This document shows, one piece after another, positions 6,123-13,638 of a stretch of 16,392 bases of DNA. The notes under the pieces are model-generated. The model was not told the origin of the DNA. It saw nothing but the letters and a program-made list of their open reading frames with translations, and did no database searches. The position numbers were made by a program, and so were the translations under genes. Position 1 is the stretch's first letter, and each line of letters begins with the position of its first letter. This stretch comes from Proteiniphilum sp. (GTDB taxonomy: Bacteria > Bacteroidota > Bacteroidia > Bacteroidales > Dysgonomonadaceae): assembly GCA_016649795.1 (NCBI GenBank), contig JAENWZ010000019.1, forward strand, positions 1-16,392, given 5' to 3'.

Positions 6123-8267
6123 ATGAGCAAAAAAGTTACAACTCCCTCTTCTGCTACTAAGCCGAAGAAGAAAGACCTTACCATTTCAATTATAGATTTT
6201 CTTACAGAAAATAATGACAAACAATTTAATTATAAACAGATAGCCGCTGCTTTGAATGTCCGGGGCGAGGAGGGGCGACGTGTATTGATCAAGGTACTCG
6301 ACAAACTGCGTGACGAGGATATGCTGCTGGAAACATCCAGGGGCAGGTATCGCATCAACAACCGCGGACTGATGCTGGACGGTCGTTTTGAAAGAAGAAG
6401 CAATGGGAAAAATTTCTTTGTGCCTGACGACGATGCAAACAATATTTATATTCCCGAACGTAACAGCAAGCATGCCATGAATGGTGATCGTGTGCGCGTG
6501 CAACTGCTGGCGAAGCGTAAGCGTGCTGAAAGCGAAGGGACAGTGGTGGAGATACTGGAGCATACGCAAAGCCGCTTCGTGGGTGTGCTGGATGTACAGA
6601 AACATTATGCGTTTCTGGTAATGGACAGTAAGTATCTCTCCAACGATATATTTATTCCGAATGAGGATATCAATGGTGCTAAGAGTGGGGACAAGGTGGT
6701 TGTTGAGATAGTGGAATGGCCGGAGAAAGCAAATAACCCGGTGGGGAAAGTGATTGATATCCTTGGCAAACCGGGACAAAACGATACCGAGATGCACGCC
6801 ATCTTGGCGCAGTACGACCTGCCCTATAAGTACCCCGAGGCGGTGGAGAAATATGCGGAAAAGATATCGGCTACCATCGATGAAAAAGAGATCGCCAGAC
6901 GGGAAGATTTTCGTGATGTTTTCACCATGACTATCGATCCGAAAGATGCCAAAGACTTTGATGATGCACTCTCGCTTCGTAAAATAGCTCCTACACAGTG
7001 GGAGGTGGGTGTACATATCGCCGATGTAACGCATTACGTGCGACCGGGGGATCTGGTCGACCGGGAAGCAGAGAACAGAGCTACATCCATCTATCTGGTC
7101 GACAGGACCATCCCCATGCTGCCGGAGAGGTTGAGCAACGGGTTGTGCTCCTTGCGTCCCCAGGAAGAGAAATTATGCTTTTCGGTTATCTTCAACCTGA
7201 ACGAGAAAGCGGAGATCAAGAAATCGCGTATCGTGCGCACGGTCATTAAGTCTGACAGCCGTCTTGCCTATGAAGATGCACAGACGGTCATTGAGACGGG
7301 GAAAGGTGCTTTCTCAACGGAGATACTCCAGTTGAATGATTTTGCCAAACAGCTGCGTGAGAGACGTTTTAGCAGCGGAGCGATCAATTTTGAGCGCTAT
7401 GAGGTGAAATTCAACCTCGACGAGAAAGGGAAGCCGCTGGGCGTCTACTTCAAAGAGTCGAAAGAGGCCAATCACCTTATTGAGGAGTTTATGCTGCTGG
7501 CAAACAAAGCGGTTGCAGAAGCTATCGGCAGAGTACCCAAAGGAAAGAAAGCCAAAACGTTTGTTTATCGTATTCACGATGTGCCTGATCCGGAAAAGCT
7601 GGATACGCTCAATTCATTTATCCTTCGTTTCGGTCATAAAATAAAACCGGATGGAACAAAAGTGGAGGTGGCCAAAAGCATCAACGCGCTGTTGGATAAG
7701 GTGCAGGGCAGGCCCGAAGAGAATCTGGTCGAAACCATTGCTATTCGCACCATGTCTAAAGCCGTCTACTCCACGAAGAATGTGGGGCATTACGGGCTGG
7801 CATTCGAATATTACACTCATTTCACCTCACCCATACGCCGTTATCCCGATATGCTGGTACACCGTTTGCTGGAAAGTTATCTGGAGGGAGGCAAGAGCGT
7901 TGATCAGGGTTCACTGGAGGATGAGTGCAAGCATTGCTCACAAATGGAGCAGGTTGCTTCTAACGCTGAACGTGATTCCATCAAGTACAAACAGGTGGAG
8001 TTCATGTCCGAGAAAATAGGGAAAGTGTACGATGGTGTCATCTCCGGTGTGACCGAGTGGGGTATCTATGTGGAGATCAACGAGAACAAGTGCGAAGGAA
8101 TGATCCCTATCCGTGAGATGGATGATGATTTTTACGAGCTGGATGAAAAGAATTTCCGCCTGGTAGGGCGTCGCACCAAAAGGGAGTACCGTCTTGGGCA
8201 GCCTGTGAGCATTAAGGTGGCGAGAGCAAACCTGGAGAGGAAACAGCTCGATTTTATTTTTACCTGA
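6123..8267 (+). CDS. rnr: Ribonuclease R (RNB-family 3'-5' exoribonuclease)
   Basis: A processive 3'-5' exoribonuclease that degrades structured RNA in the cytoplasm (mRNA and rRNA turnover, stress response). It has 714 residues from the ATG at 6123; the frame can be extended two codons to a TTG at 6117, which is not preferred. Domain order: a lysine-rich N-terminus with a winged-helix-like segment (about 18-78), two cold-shock-type domains (about 85-220), the RNB catalytic domain, and a C-terminal S1 domain (GKVYDGVISGVTEWGIYVEI, about 638-657). The catalytic loop TIDPKDAKDFDDA is at 270-282, giving Asp272, 278, 280 and 281, the metal-binding set of RNase R/II. YTHFTSPIRRYPDMLVHRLL is also typical of RNB. 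The long lysine-rich tail of E. coli RNase R is missing. The stop overlaps the end of the convergent GT2 gene by 8 bp. Confidence 0.95.
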   Translation: MSKKVTTPSSATKPKKKDLTISIIDFLTENNDKQFNYKQIAAALNVRGEEGRRVLIKVLDKLRDEDMLLETSRGRYRINNRGLMLDGRFERRSNGKNFFVPDDDANNIYIPERNSKHAMNGDRVRVQLLAKRKRAESEGTVVEILEHTQSRFVGVLDVQKHYAFLVMDSKYLSNDIFIPNEDINGAKSGDKVVVEIVEWPEKANNPVGKVIDILGKPGQNDTEMHAILAQYDLPYKYPEAVEKYAEKISATIDEKEIARREDFRDVFTMTIDPKDAKDFDDALSLRKIAPTQWEVGVHIADVTHYVRPGDLVDREAENRATSIYLVDRTIPMLPERLSNGLCSLRPQEEKLCFSVIFNLNEKAEIKKSRIVRTVIKSDSRLAYEDAQTVIETGKGAFSTEILQLNDFAKQLRERRFSSGAINFERYEVKFNLDEKGKPLGVYFKESKEANHLIEEFMLLANKAVAEAIGRVPKGKKAKTFVYRIHDVPDPEKLDTLNSFILRFGHKIKPDGTKVEVAKSINALLDKVQGRPEENLVETIAIRTMSKAVYSTKNVGHYGLAFEYYTHFTSPIRRYPDMLVHRLLESYLEGGKSVDQGSLEDECKHCSQMEQVASNAERDSIKYKQVEFMSEKIGKVYDGVISGVTEWGIYVEINENKCEGMIPIREMDDDFYELDEKNFRLVGRRTKREYRLGQPVSIKVARANLERKQLDFIFT

Positions 8268-8278
8268 TCCGCTGTTCC
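8239..8278. repeat. Imperfect inverted repeat across convergent rnr/GT2 stops
   Basis: GGAAACAGC (8239-8247) pairs with GCTGTTCC (8271-8278) with one bulged A, enclosing a 23-nt AT-rich loop that contains both stop codons. It could fold in either transcript. It lacks a T-run directly after the arm, so it is not a standard intrinsic terminator; it is recorded because no other structure marks this junction. Confidence 0.3.
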
Positions 8279-9162
8279 TTTCGGGTATGACGAATGGAGG
8301 AGCTCTTTCCCAGTAAACGGAAGGCGATGTTGAGATATGCTGTGCTCTCAGAGCTTTCTCCTGAGAAGAGTGCTCTCATCGCTTTCTTCAGTGCGGCAAA
8401 GAGGCTGTAGGCAGCCGCTTTTGTCCATGGATAGTTTGGATTTACCGCCTCCGTTAAGAAGTAAACAAATTCCGAATAAAACCTCTGCTTGCGGCTTACC
8501 GGACGGGACGCTCTGTCGTGATAGCCAAATGCTGCTCTCACCAGACCTAATTTATACCCCTGTTTTTGTACGCGATGTACAAAATTCCGGTCTTCACCAT
8601 AATGAGCGAAAATGGGAGCAAAAACACCCACCTCCTCTATGACCGAAACGGGGATCAACCACATGGCTGCGTTGATAAACGGATACTCCGTCACTTCAGA
8701 TGGCAGTTGAAGTGCCTCCTCCCTGTTTTTCAGCCGTGTGTATTCCGAGAAACCGAAGTCCGCGGCATCCCCTTTTCCGTTCAAATGAACAGGTGACAGA
8801 ATGCTGTACTCCCTGTTTTTTTCAGCTGCTGCAATCAATTTCTCCAACGTGTCAGATTCAATCCATGCATCCTGATTAAGAAGGAACAGATAATCGAATC
8901 CTGCTTCTTTCGCATAATTCATACCGATATTGTTGGCTCTCCCGAATCCGAGGTTTTCGTGGGTCTCAATTAGCACCACCCCGGGATATTCGTTCCTGAC
9001 AATCTCGCACGTGGCATCGTCAGATCCGTTATCTATCACCACAATGGTTGCAGGAAGAGAGGAGGCCCCGGCAGAGGGGATACATTTGTGAATCCACGGC
9101 TCAGAGTTATAGGAGACGATGATGATACATGCAGAAGGAGTATTTCCTGTCAGCTTAGTCAT
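8260..9162 (-). CDS. Glycosyltransferase family 2, rhamnosyltransferase-like
   Basis: A 300-residue GT-A glycosyltransferase likely to add a sugar to a lipid-linked surface glycan at the inner face of the membrane. The N-terminus shows the GT2 fold: ACIIIVSYNS (residues 11-20), VVIDNGSDD (41-49), NLGFGRANNIGMNYA (70-84), and the nucleotide/metal-binding LLNQDAW (94-100), where NQD takes the place of DXD. FINAAMWLIP (162-171) and HYGEDRNFVHRV (187-198) fit the acceptor and base region of rhamnosyltransferase-type GT2 proteins. No membrane segment is evident. It is the last gene of the flippase-FkbM-GT2 operon; its ATG overlaps the FkbM stop by 8 bp, suggesting translational coupling. Donor and acceptor are unknown. 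Confidence 0.9.
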   Translation of the reverse strand: MTKLTGNTPSACIIIVSYNSEPWIHKCIPSAGASSLPATIVVIDNGSDDATCEIVRNEYPGVVLIETHENLGFGRANNIGMNYAKEAGFDYLFLLNQDAWIESDTLEKLIAAAEKNREYSILSPVHLNGKGDAADFGFSEYTRLKNREEALQLPSEVTEYPFINAAMWLIPVSVIEEVGVFAPIFAHYGEDRNFVHRVQKQGYKLGLVRAAFGYHDRASRPVSRKQRFYSEFVYFLTEAVNPNYPWTKAAAYSLFAALKKAMRALFSGESSESTAYLNIAFRLLGKSSSIRHTRKEQRIR

Positions 9163-10051
9163 GATGATTGGTCGCTTTAATCATACATTTACGAAAGAAA
9201 GGGGGCTCCATTTTTTTCAGATCATTCTGATAAATCATCACCCCACTATTGGGTCGGTGGTGAAACCGATGATCCTCAAAAAAGCGACTGAAGAGATCGA
9301 AATCGTGCTGATGATGATAGGTGCAGAGTGCAATTTTAACCGGTTTACAGAGCAGCATCTCTTTCATCCCCTTCAGTACGGATGATTCAGCACCCTCAAC
9401 ATCTATTTTATAGAACCCGGGCTTCTCTTCTATCTGCCGGAAATAGTTGTCCAGCGTAATTTCATTACTGTTGTTCCTGTCCGATACATATTTCGGGATG
9501 ATTCTGATCTTCTCTTTCCAGGGAGTAAAGGTTGCTTCCAATGCTTCAATCCACTGCCGGTCCTGTTCAAAAAGATAGATTCTCTTCGTCTTCTCAATAT
9601 TCATCAGGGAGAAATATCCCTCCGCACATCCCACATCCGCCAGGATTTCATTATCTTCTATCTGAAAATCAACATCGGTGTAGCAATGGGGAGCATGCTC
9701 ATCCTGTTCGATACGCAGGCCGTTAAACATCAATTGTACGGTACGTCTGTTCTGTGAACGTTTGAAATAGAGTCTTTTACCGTCGGTGATCACATAGGGT
9801 AAGCCGTTCGATTGATCAACAAATACCTCGATCTCTTCAGCGATGTATTTTTCCTGAAAAGCGCCGAAGAAAGTAGTCAGGGGGTGTTTCGCAAGGTAGT
9901 TGACTGCATCATTGATCTCTTTATCACCGGAAGGAAATTGAGTGAAATGATCTAAAATTCTCTTACGTACCTTTTTTTTCTTTTTCGTATGAAGATTGTT
10001 CTTCCATTGTGAACAGACCTTGTAAATTAATGTATGAATCATCTTATTCAT
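9155..10051 (-). CDS. FkbM-family SAM-dependent methyltransferase
   Basis: A 298-residue class I methyltransferase of the FkbM family, which typically O-methylates sugars or polyketides. The SAM-binding motif I is ADVGCAEGYFS (residues 138-148), an acidic strand end LFEQD follows at 160-164, and the family signature KIDVEGAE is at 215-222. The first 60 residues are unlike the catalytic core and include a very basic stretch TKKKKKVRKR (22-31), whose purpose is unknown. Its ATG overlaps the flippase stop as ATGA, and its stop overlaps the GT2 start. Context suggests methylation of a glycan, perhaps a chain-capping or decorating step; this is inference. An internal ATG at codon 4 is an alternative start. 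Confidence 0.87.
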   Translation of the reverse strand: MNKMIHTLIYKVCSQWKNNLHTKKKKKVRKRILDHFTQFPSGDKEINDAVNYLAKHPLTTFFGAFQEKYIAEEIEVFVDQSNGLPYVITDGKRLYFKRSQNRRTVQLMFNGLRIEQDEHAPHCYTDVDFQIEDNEILADVGCAEGYFSLMNIEKTKRIYLFEQDRQWIEALEATFTPWKEKIRIIPKYVSDRNNSNEITLDNYFRQIEEKPGFYKIDVEGAESSVLKGMKEMLLCKPVKIALCTYHHQHDFDLFSRFFEDHRFHHRPNSGVMIYQNDLKKMEPPFFRKCMIKATNHHD

Positions 10052-11505
10052 TTTTTCTCATTTTTTTTGATTGAAATCCATTCTCTGATTTCCCTGGTCA
10101 TCTCCAGTTTAAACAGGTGACACAGCAGCAGATAGAGTACGCCTGTAACTACAACATTCACCAAAATGAAAGGCAGGTTTTTGTCTATATTCAGGGTGAG
10201 GAGATATCCTGCAGCCACACTCACGAAAGCAATGATTGCATAGGGTACGGCGTCCTTCAAAAAGTCAAAAAGTGAATATTGAATCAGCTTCCTTGATAAA
10301 ATAAGGGAGATAAAAAGTGTGATATAGGTATATACAACCCAGCTGGAGGCTAAGCCCATGATCCCATAGGGGAACAGTAGCGCGATCAGCAGCACCAGGA
10401 TGACTCTTCTGATGATCTCCACACCAAGAAAATAGTTTGCCTTCTCGCGGGCTATGAACAGTTCATTCAGTACGAAGGCAAAGGGTGAAACCATTCCGGC
10501 AAGGCATAACACCTGAAAATAGGGTACCGCCGGCAGCCATTTATCTCTGAAGAGAAATAGAAATGTGGGTTCTGCAATCAATATCATCAGAAAGCCAATA
10601 GGGAAGGAGAGGAAGGCGAGTGATTTCATCATCTTGCTCACAACCCTTTTCAGCCGTTCGGTCTGTTCGTTTATCTCCGGCAGAACCAGCATGGAAACCG
10701 AGCGGAAGGTATTGGAGAGAATCCCGAACGGGATTTCCTGATATTTGCTGGCCTGACTGTAATAACCCACCTGTTTCATTGAATTGGGGTAAAAGAAAGC
10801 GATGATGCTGGGGTAGATATTGTTGAAAACCGCATTGATCAGCGATGTGAGCAGAAGTTTATTACTGAGTCCTGAGAATGAGCGGAGAATTTTCAGGCTG
10901 AAGATGCGGAGAGGAATCCATCGCGAATAGAGCCAGAGAAACAGTGACCGGAAAAAAGCGAACAGTAATGTCTGCACCACCAGCGTCCAGACACCAAAGC
11001 CATTCAATGCCATTACAATGGCGACGGTGGCAGTGATAAGCAAAGCGGCCATGTTCACTTTGGTTATCCCCCTGAAATCGGCTCTCTTGATAAGCAGTGT
11101 CTGCTGTATGATCCCCCCGGCATTGAGTATAAGCGATAGGAACAGGATGCGCGAAACAGGCTCTATGCGCGGTTCATGGAATATAGTTGCAAGCAGCGGG
11201 GCTATCGCAAACAGGATCAGATACAAAAGAATACTGAAGCCCAGGTTAAAGTAAAAAACAGTACTGTATTCGGCAGGGGAGATTGTTTTCCTGTTCAGTA
11301 ACGCGCGGGTAAAACCGCTGTCAATTAATAGGTTGGAGAATGCGATAAAGAGAGCAAGCGCTCCGATCAATCCATACTCCGAAGGATCGAGAATACGCAT
11401 AAGGACAATGCTCGTCCCCAGATTGATCATTTGCTGCCCGAATTTATCGGTGAAACTCCAGAATAGAGAAACGGTTGTTTTATGTTTTAACGTTGATTCC
11501 GCCAT
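10048..11505 (-). CDS. Polysaccharide flippase (MOP superfamily, WzxC-like)
   Basis: A 485-residue integral inner-membrane protein of the polysaccharide transporter family (PF13440-like), expected to flip lipid-linked glycan units to the periplasm. The protein is hydrophobic nearly throughout, with about 12-14 membrane segments by eye. Typical features are the N-terminal KTTVSLFWSFTDKFGQQM (residues 9-26), LMRILDPSEYGLIG (35-48), DSGFTRALLNRK (62-73) and YYSQASKYQEIPFG in the middle. A longer frame begins at a TTG at 11547, but that lies upstream of a -7 box at 11535-11542, so the ATG at 11505 is preferred. It heads a three-gene operon with overlapping FkbM and GT2 genes. The substrate is unknown. 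Confidence 0.9.
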   Translation of the reverse strand: MAESTLKHKTTVSLFWSFTDKFGQQMINLGTSIVLMRILDPSEYGLIGALALFIAFSNLLIDSGFTRALLNRKTISPAEYSTVFYFNLGFSILLYLILFAIAPLLATIFHEPRIEPVSRILFLSLILNAGGIIQQTLLIKRADFRGITKVNMAALLITATVAIVMALNGFGVWTLVVQTLLFAFFRSLFLWLYSRWIPLRIFSLKILRSFSGLSNKLLLTSLINAVFNNIYPSIIAFFYPNSMKQVGYYSQASKYQEIPFGILSNTFRSVSMLVLPEINEQTERLKRVVSKMMKSLAFLSFPIGFLMILIAEPTFLFLFRDKWLPAVPYFQVLCLAGMVSPFAFVLNELFIAREKANYFLGVEIIRRVILVLLIALLFPYGIMGLASSWVVYTYITLFISLILSRKLIQYSLFDFLKDAVPYAIIAFVSVAAGYLLTLNIDKNLPFILVNVVVTGVLYLLLCHLFKLEMTREIREWISIKKNEKK

Positions 11506-11534
11506 CAGAGGTTGAAAATTGCCGGTTGTTGCTG

Positions 11535-11542
11535 CAAAAGTA
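11535..11542 (-). promoter_or_regulatory. Putative flippase operon promoter, -7 box TACTTTTG
   Basis: The minus strand reads TACTTTTG followed by C, an exact TAnnTTTG match ending 29 bp before the flippase ATG at 11505. It predicts a leader of about 22-25 nt and decides the start choice, since the longer ORF would start upstream of the transcript. It is divergent from the queG promoter about 100 bp away. Confidence 0.6.
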
Positions 11543-11643
11543 CGCAACTTAATTCAGATTTTCTGTTTTTACCCTAATGAGTTTGAACAACGAGGCGATT
11601 GTGATTCTCCTGCGCTCTCCTTTTTTCAGAATGATTTTTTTTG

Positions 11644-11651
11644 TACGTTTG
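11644..11651 (+). promoter_or_regulatory. Putative queG promoter, -7 box TACGTTTG
   Basis: TACGTTTG is an exact TAnnTTTG match ending 19 bp before the queG ATG, giving a leader of about 12-15 nt. It is preceded by a T-rich tract (11621-11642) with no exact -33 TTTG. Confidence 0.55.
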
Positions 11652-11670
11652 ATTTAAAATTAAGAGATGA

Positions 11671-12591
11671 ATGAGCTTTTCGGATGAGATAAAACAACAG
11701 GCATTGCTGCTGGGTTTCGATGACTGCGGTATTTGCCGTGCAGACGACAGTGGTGAAGAGGCCCGTTATATGCAGTGGATCGCCGACAACTGCCAGGCCG
11801 GGATGAGCTATATGGAGCGTAATATCGATAAAAGAATCGATCCCCGGCTACTCGTGGAGGGTGCACGGTCTATTGTCTCTGTTGCTCTGAATTACTATCC
11901 GCACGAGAAACTGCCGGAGCAGGTGCCGCAGTTCGCCTATTATGCCTACGGTGATGATTATCATGATATTGTACGCGGGAAACTGCGACAGCTGTTCGAC
12001 TGGATCAGGGAACGTCATCCCTCCCTCACGGGGAGATACTTCTCCGACTCCGCCCCTGTGCTGGAACGTTTCTGGGCTGCACAGGCCGGATTAGGGTTCA
12101 TTGGAAAGAATACGCTTCTGATCATTCCCGGCAAGGGCTCCTACTTTTTCCTGGGTGAGCTGATAATTGATATAGAACTGGATTATGACACCCCTGTGAC
12201 CCAAAACTGCGGCCGCTGCCGCCGCTGCCTGGATGCTTGCCCTACGGGTGCCATTGAGAAGCCCTACCGGCTCAACGCCAATAAATGCATCTCCTGGCAG
12301 ACCATTGAGAACAGGGGAGAGATCACACCTGAGATCGTTCCCCTCCTGAGTAATAATGTATATGGCTGCGATATCTGTCAGAAGGTGTGCCCCTGGAATC
12401 ACTATGCCAGACCCCATACCACCCCCGGGTTGATGCCCTCAGAGGCATTTCTCTCGCTCGATCTGGAGAAACTGACACAGATGAGCGAAGAGACCTATCG
12501 CGCTGTTTTTCGCCGGTCGGCCGTCAAAAGAGCCAAATACTCCGGACTGAGACGGAATGCTGAAGCTATTTCCAAAACTCGCAATAAATAG
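11671..12591 (+). CDS. queG: Epoxyqueuosine reductase (short form)
   Basis: An iron-sulfur, cobalamin-dependent enzyme catalysing the last step of queuosine synthesis, reduction of epoxyqueuosine at the wobble base of certain tRNAs. The protein has 306 residues. SDSAPVLER (125-133) contains D126, the position of the catalytic aspartate. Two [4Fe-4S] sites are seen: CGRCRRCLDACPTGAI (C180, C183, C186, C190) and C206 with CDICQKVCPW (C233, C236, C240). It ends after the ferredoxin-like part, without the C-terminal HEAT-like repeats of longer homologues such as E. coli QueG (379 residues). ATG at 11671 is chosen; an ATG 4 bp upstream is out of frame. ruvB follows 21 bp downstream but has its own promoter box. 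Confidence 0.93.
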   Translation: MSFSDEIKQQALLLGFDDCGICRADDSGEEARYMQWIADNCQAGMSYMERNIDKRIDPRLLVEGARSIVSVALNYYPHEKLPEQVPQFAYYAYGDDYHDIVRGKLRQLFDWIRERHPSLTGRYFSDSAPVLERFWAAQAGLGFIGKNTLLIIPGKGSYFFLGELIIDIELDYDTPVTQNCGRCRRCLDACPTGAIEKPYRLNANKCISWQTIENRGEITPEIVPLLSNNVYGCDICQKVCPWNHYARPHTTPGLMPSEAFLSLDLEKLTQMSEETYRAVFRRSAVKRAKYSGLRRNAEAISKTRNK

Positions 12592-12592
12592 T

Positions 12593-12600
12593 TACTTTTG
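12593..12600 (+). promoter_or_regulatory. Putative ruvB promoter, -7 box TACTTTTG
   Basis: An exact TAnnTTTG match starting 2 bp after the queG stop and ending 12 bp before the ruvB ATG. The predicted transcript start would fall only about 5-8 nt upstream of the ATG, a nearly leaderless mRNA. No -33 TTTG was found within the end of queG. Confidence 0.5.
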
Positions 12601-12612
12601 CATCAATAAATT

Positions 12613-13638
12613 ATGGAAGATAACTTCGACATACATAGCAACCGTTATTCTCAGGATACCGAACGTGAGTACGAGAACACGTTGCGTCCCCTCACCTTTG
12701 GTGGTTTCAGCGGGCAGGACAAGATCGTGGGTAACCTGAAAATATTTGTCAGCGCTGCACGCATGCGGGGTGAGTCGCTCGATCACGTGCTTTTGCACGG
12801 CCCTCCGGGATTGGGGAAAACCACCTTGTCGAATATCATCGCCAATGAGCTGGGTGTAGGGTTTAAGGTTAGTTCGGGCCCTGTGCTCGATAAACCGGGT
12901 GATCTGGCCGGTGTCCTCACATCACTGGAGCCGCACGATGTGCTGTTCATCGATGAGATCCACCGTCTCTCGCCGGTAGTGGAGGAGTATCTCTACAGCG
13001 CCATGGAGGACTATCGTATCGATATACTTATTGATAAAGGTCCCAGTGCACGTTCAATCCAGATTGAACTGAATCCGTTCACGCTCGTGGGAGCTACCAC
13101 CCGCAGCGGATTACTTACCAGTCCGTTGCGCGCCCGTTTCGGCATCAATATGCACCTTGAGTATTATGATATGGAAACCCTTACCGGTATCGTGTTGCGT
13201 TCAGCCGACATTTTAAAGATTGCCTGCAACCGGAATGCTGCCGAGGAGATTGCTTCACGCAGCCGCGGCACACCTCGTGTGGCCAACGCGCTGCTGCGTC
13301 GTGTACGCGACTTCGCCCAGGTGAAAGGGAACGGGAAAATAGACAAACAGATCTCCTCCTATGCCCTTGAAGCACTCAATATCGACAGGTACGGCCTGGA
13401 TGAGATAGACAACAAGATATTGCTCACCATCATCGATAAGTTCAATGGTGGTCCCGTGGGTATCACCACCATCGCTACGGCTGTGGGAGATGATGTAGGA
13501 ACGATTGAAGAGGTCTACGAACCGTTCCTTATCAAAGAGGGTTTTATCAAGCGCACACCCCGGGGACGGGAGGCTACCGACCTGGCCTATCTGCATCTGG
13601 GCCGCAAAAGAGCCGGCGAGCAGGGGTTGTTGTTTTAG
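12613..13638 (+). CDS. ruvB: Holliday junction branch migration ATPase RuvB
   Basis: The hexameric AAA+ motor that, with RuvA, drives branch migration of Holliday junctions in recombinational repair. At 341 residues it has normal length. Walker A is GPPGLGKT (63-70), Walker B LFIDEIH (111-117), sensor 1 GATTRSGLL (160-168), and the arginine-finger block PLRARFG is at 171-177. The C-terminal winged helix contains GPVGITTIATAVGDDVGTIE and the closing FIKRTPRGR. ruvA and ruvC are not adjacent, as is common in Bacteroidota. It is 21 bp downstream of queG, and its stop overlaps that of the convergent DUF4270 gene by 3 bases within a 4-bp shared end. Confidence 0.97.
   Translation: MEDNFDIHSNRYSQDTEREYENTLRPLTFGGFSGQDKIVGNLKIFVSAARMRGESLDHVLLHGPPGLGKTTLSNIIANELGVGFKVSSGPVLDKPGDLAGVLTSLEPHDVLFIDEIHRLSPVVEEYLYSAMEDYRIDILIDKGPSARSIQIELNPFTLVGATTRSGLLTSPLRARFGINMHLEYYDMETLTGIVLRSADILKIACNRNAAEEIASRSRGTPRVANALLRRVRDFAQVKGNGKIDKQISSYALEALNIDRYGLDEIDNKILLTIIDKFNGGPVGITTIATAVGDDVGTIEEVYEPFLIKEGFIKRTPRGREATDLAYLHLGRKRAGEQGLLF

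Noticed and set aside
6186..7034. Long minus-strand open frame opposite the 5' part of rnr (282 codons)
   Set aside because: It is fully antisense to a strongly supported RNase R gene, shows no domain or signal peptide, and its composition (many His, Ile, Phe) is what the reverse of a coding strand produces.
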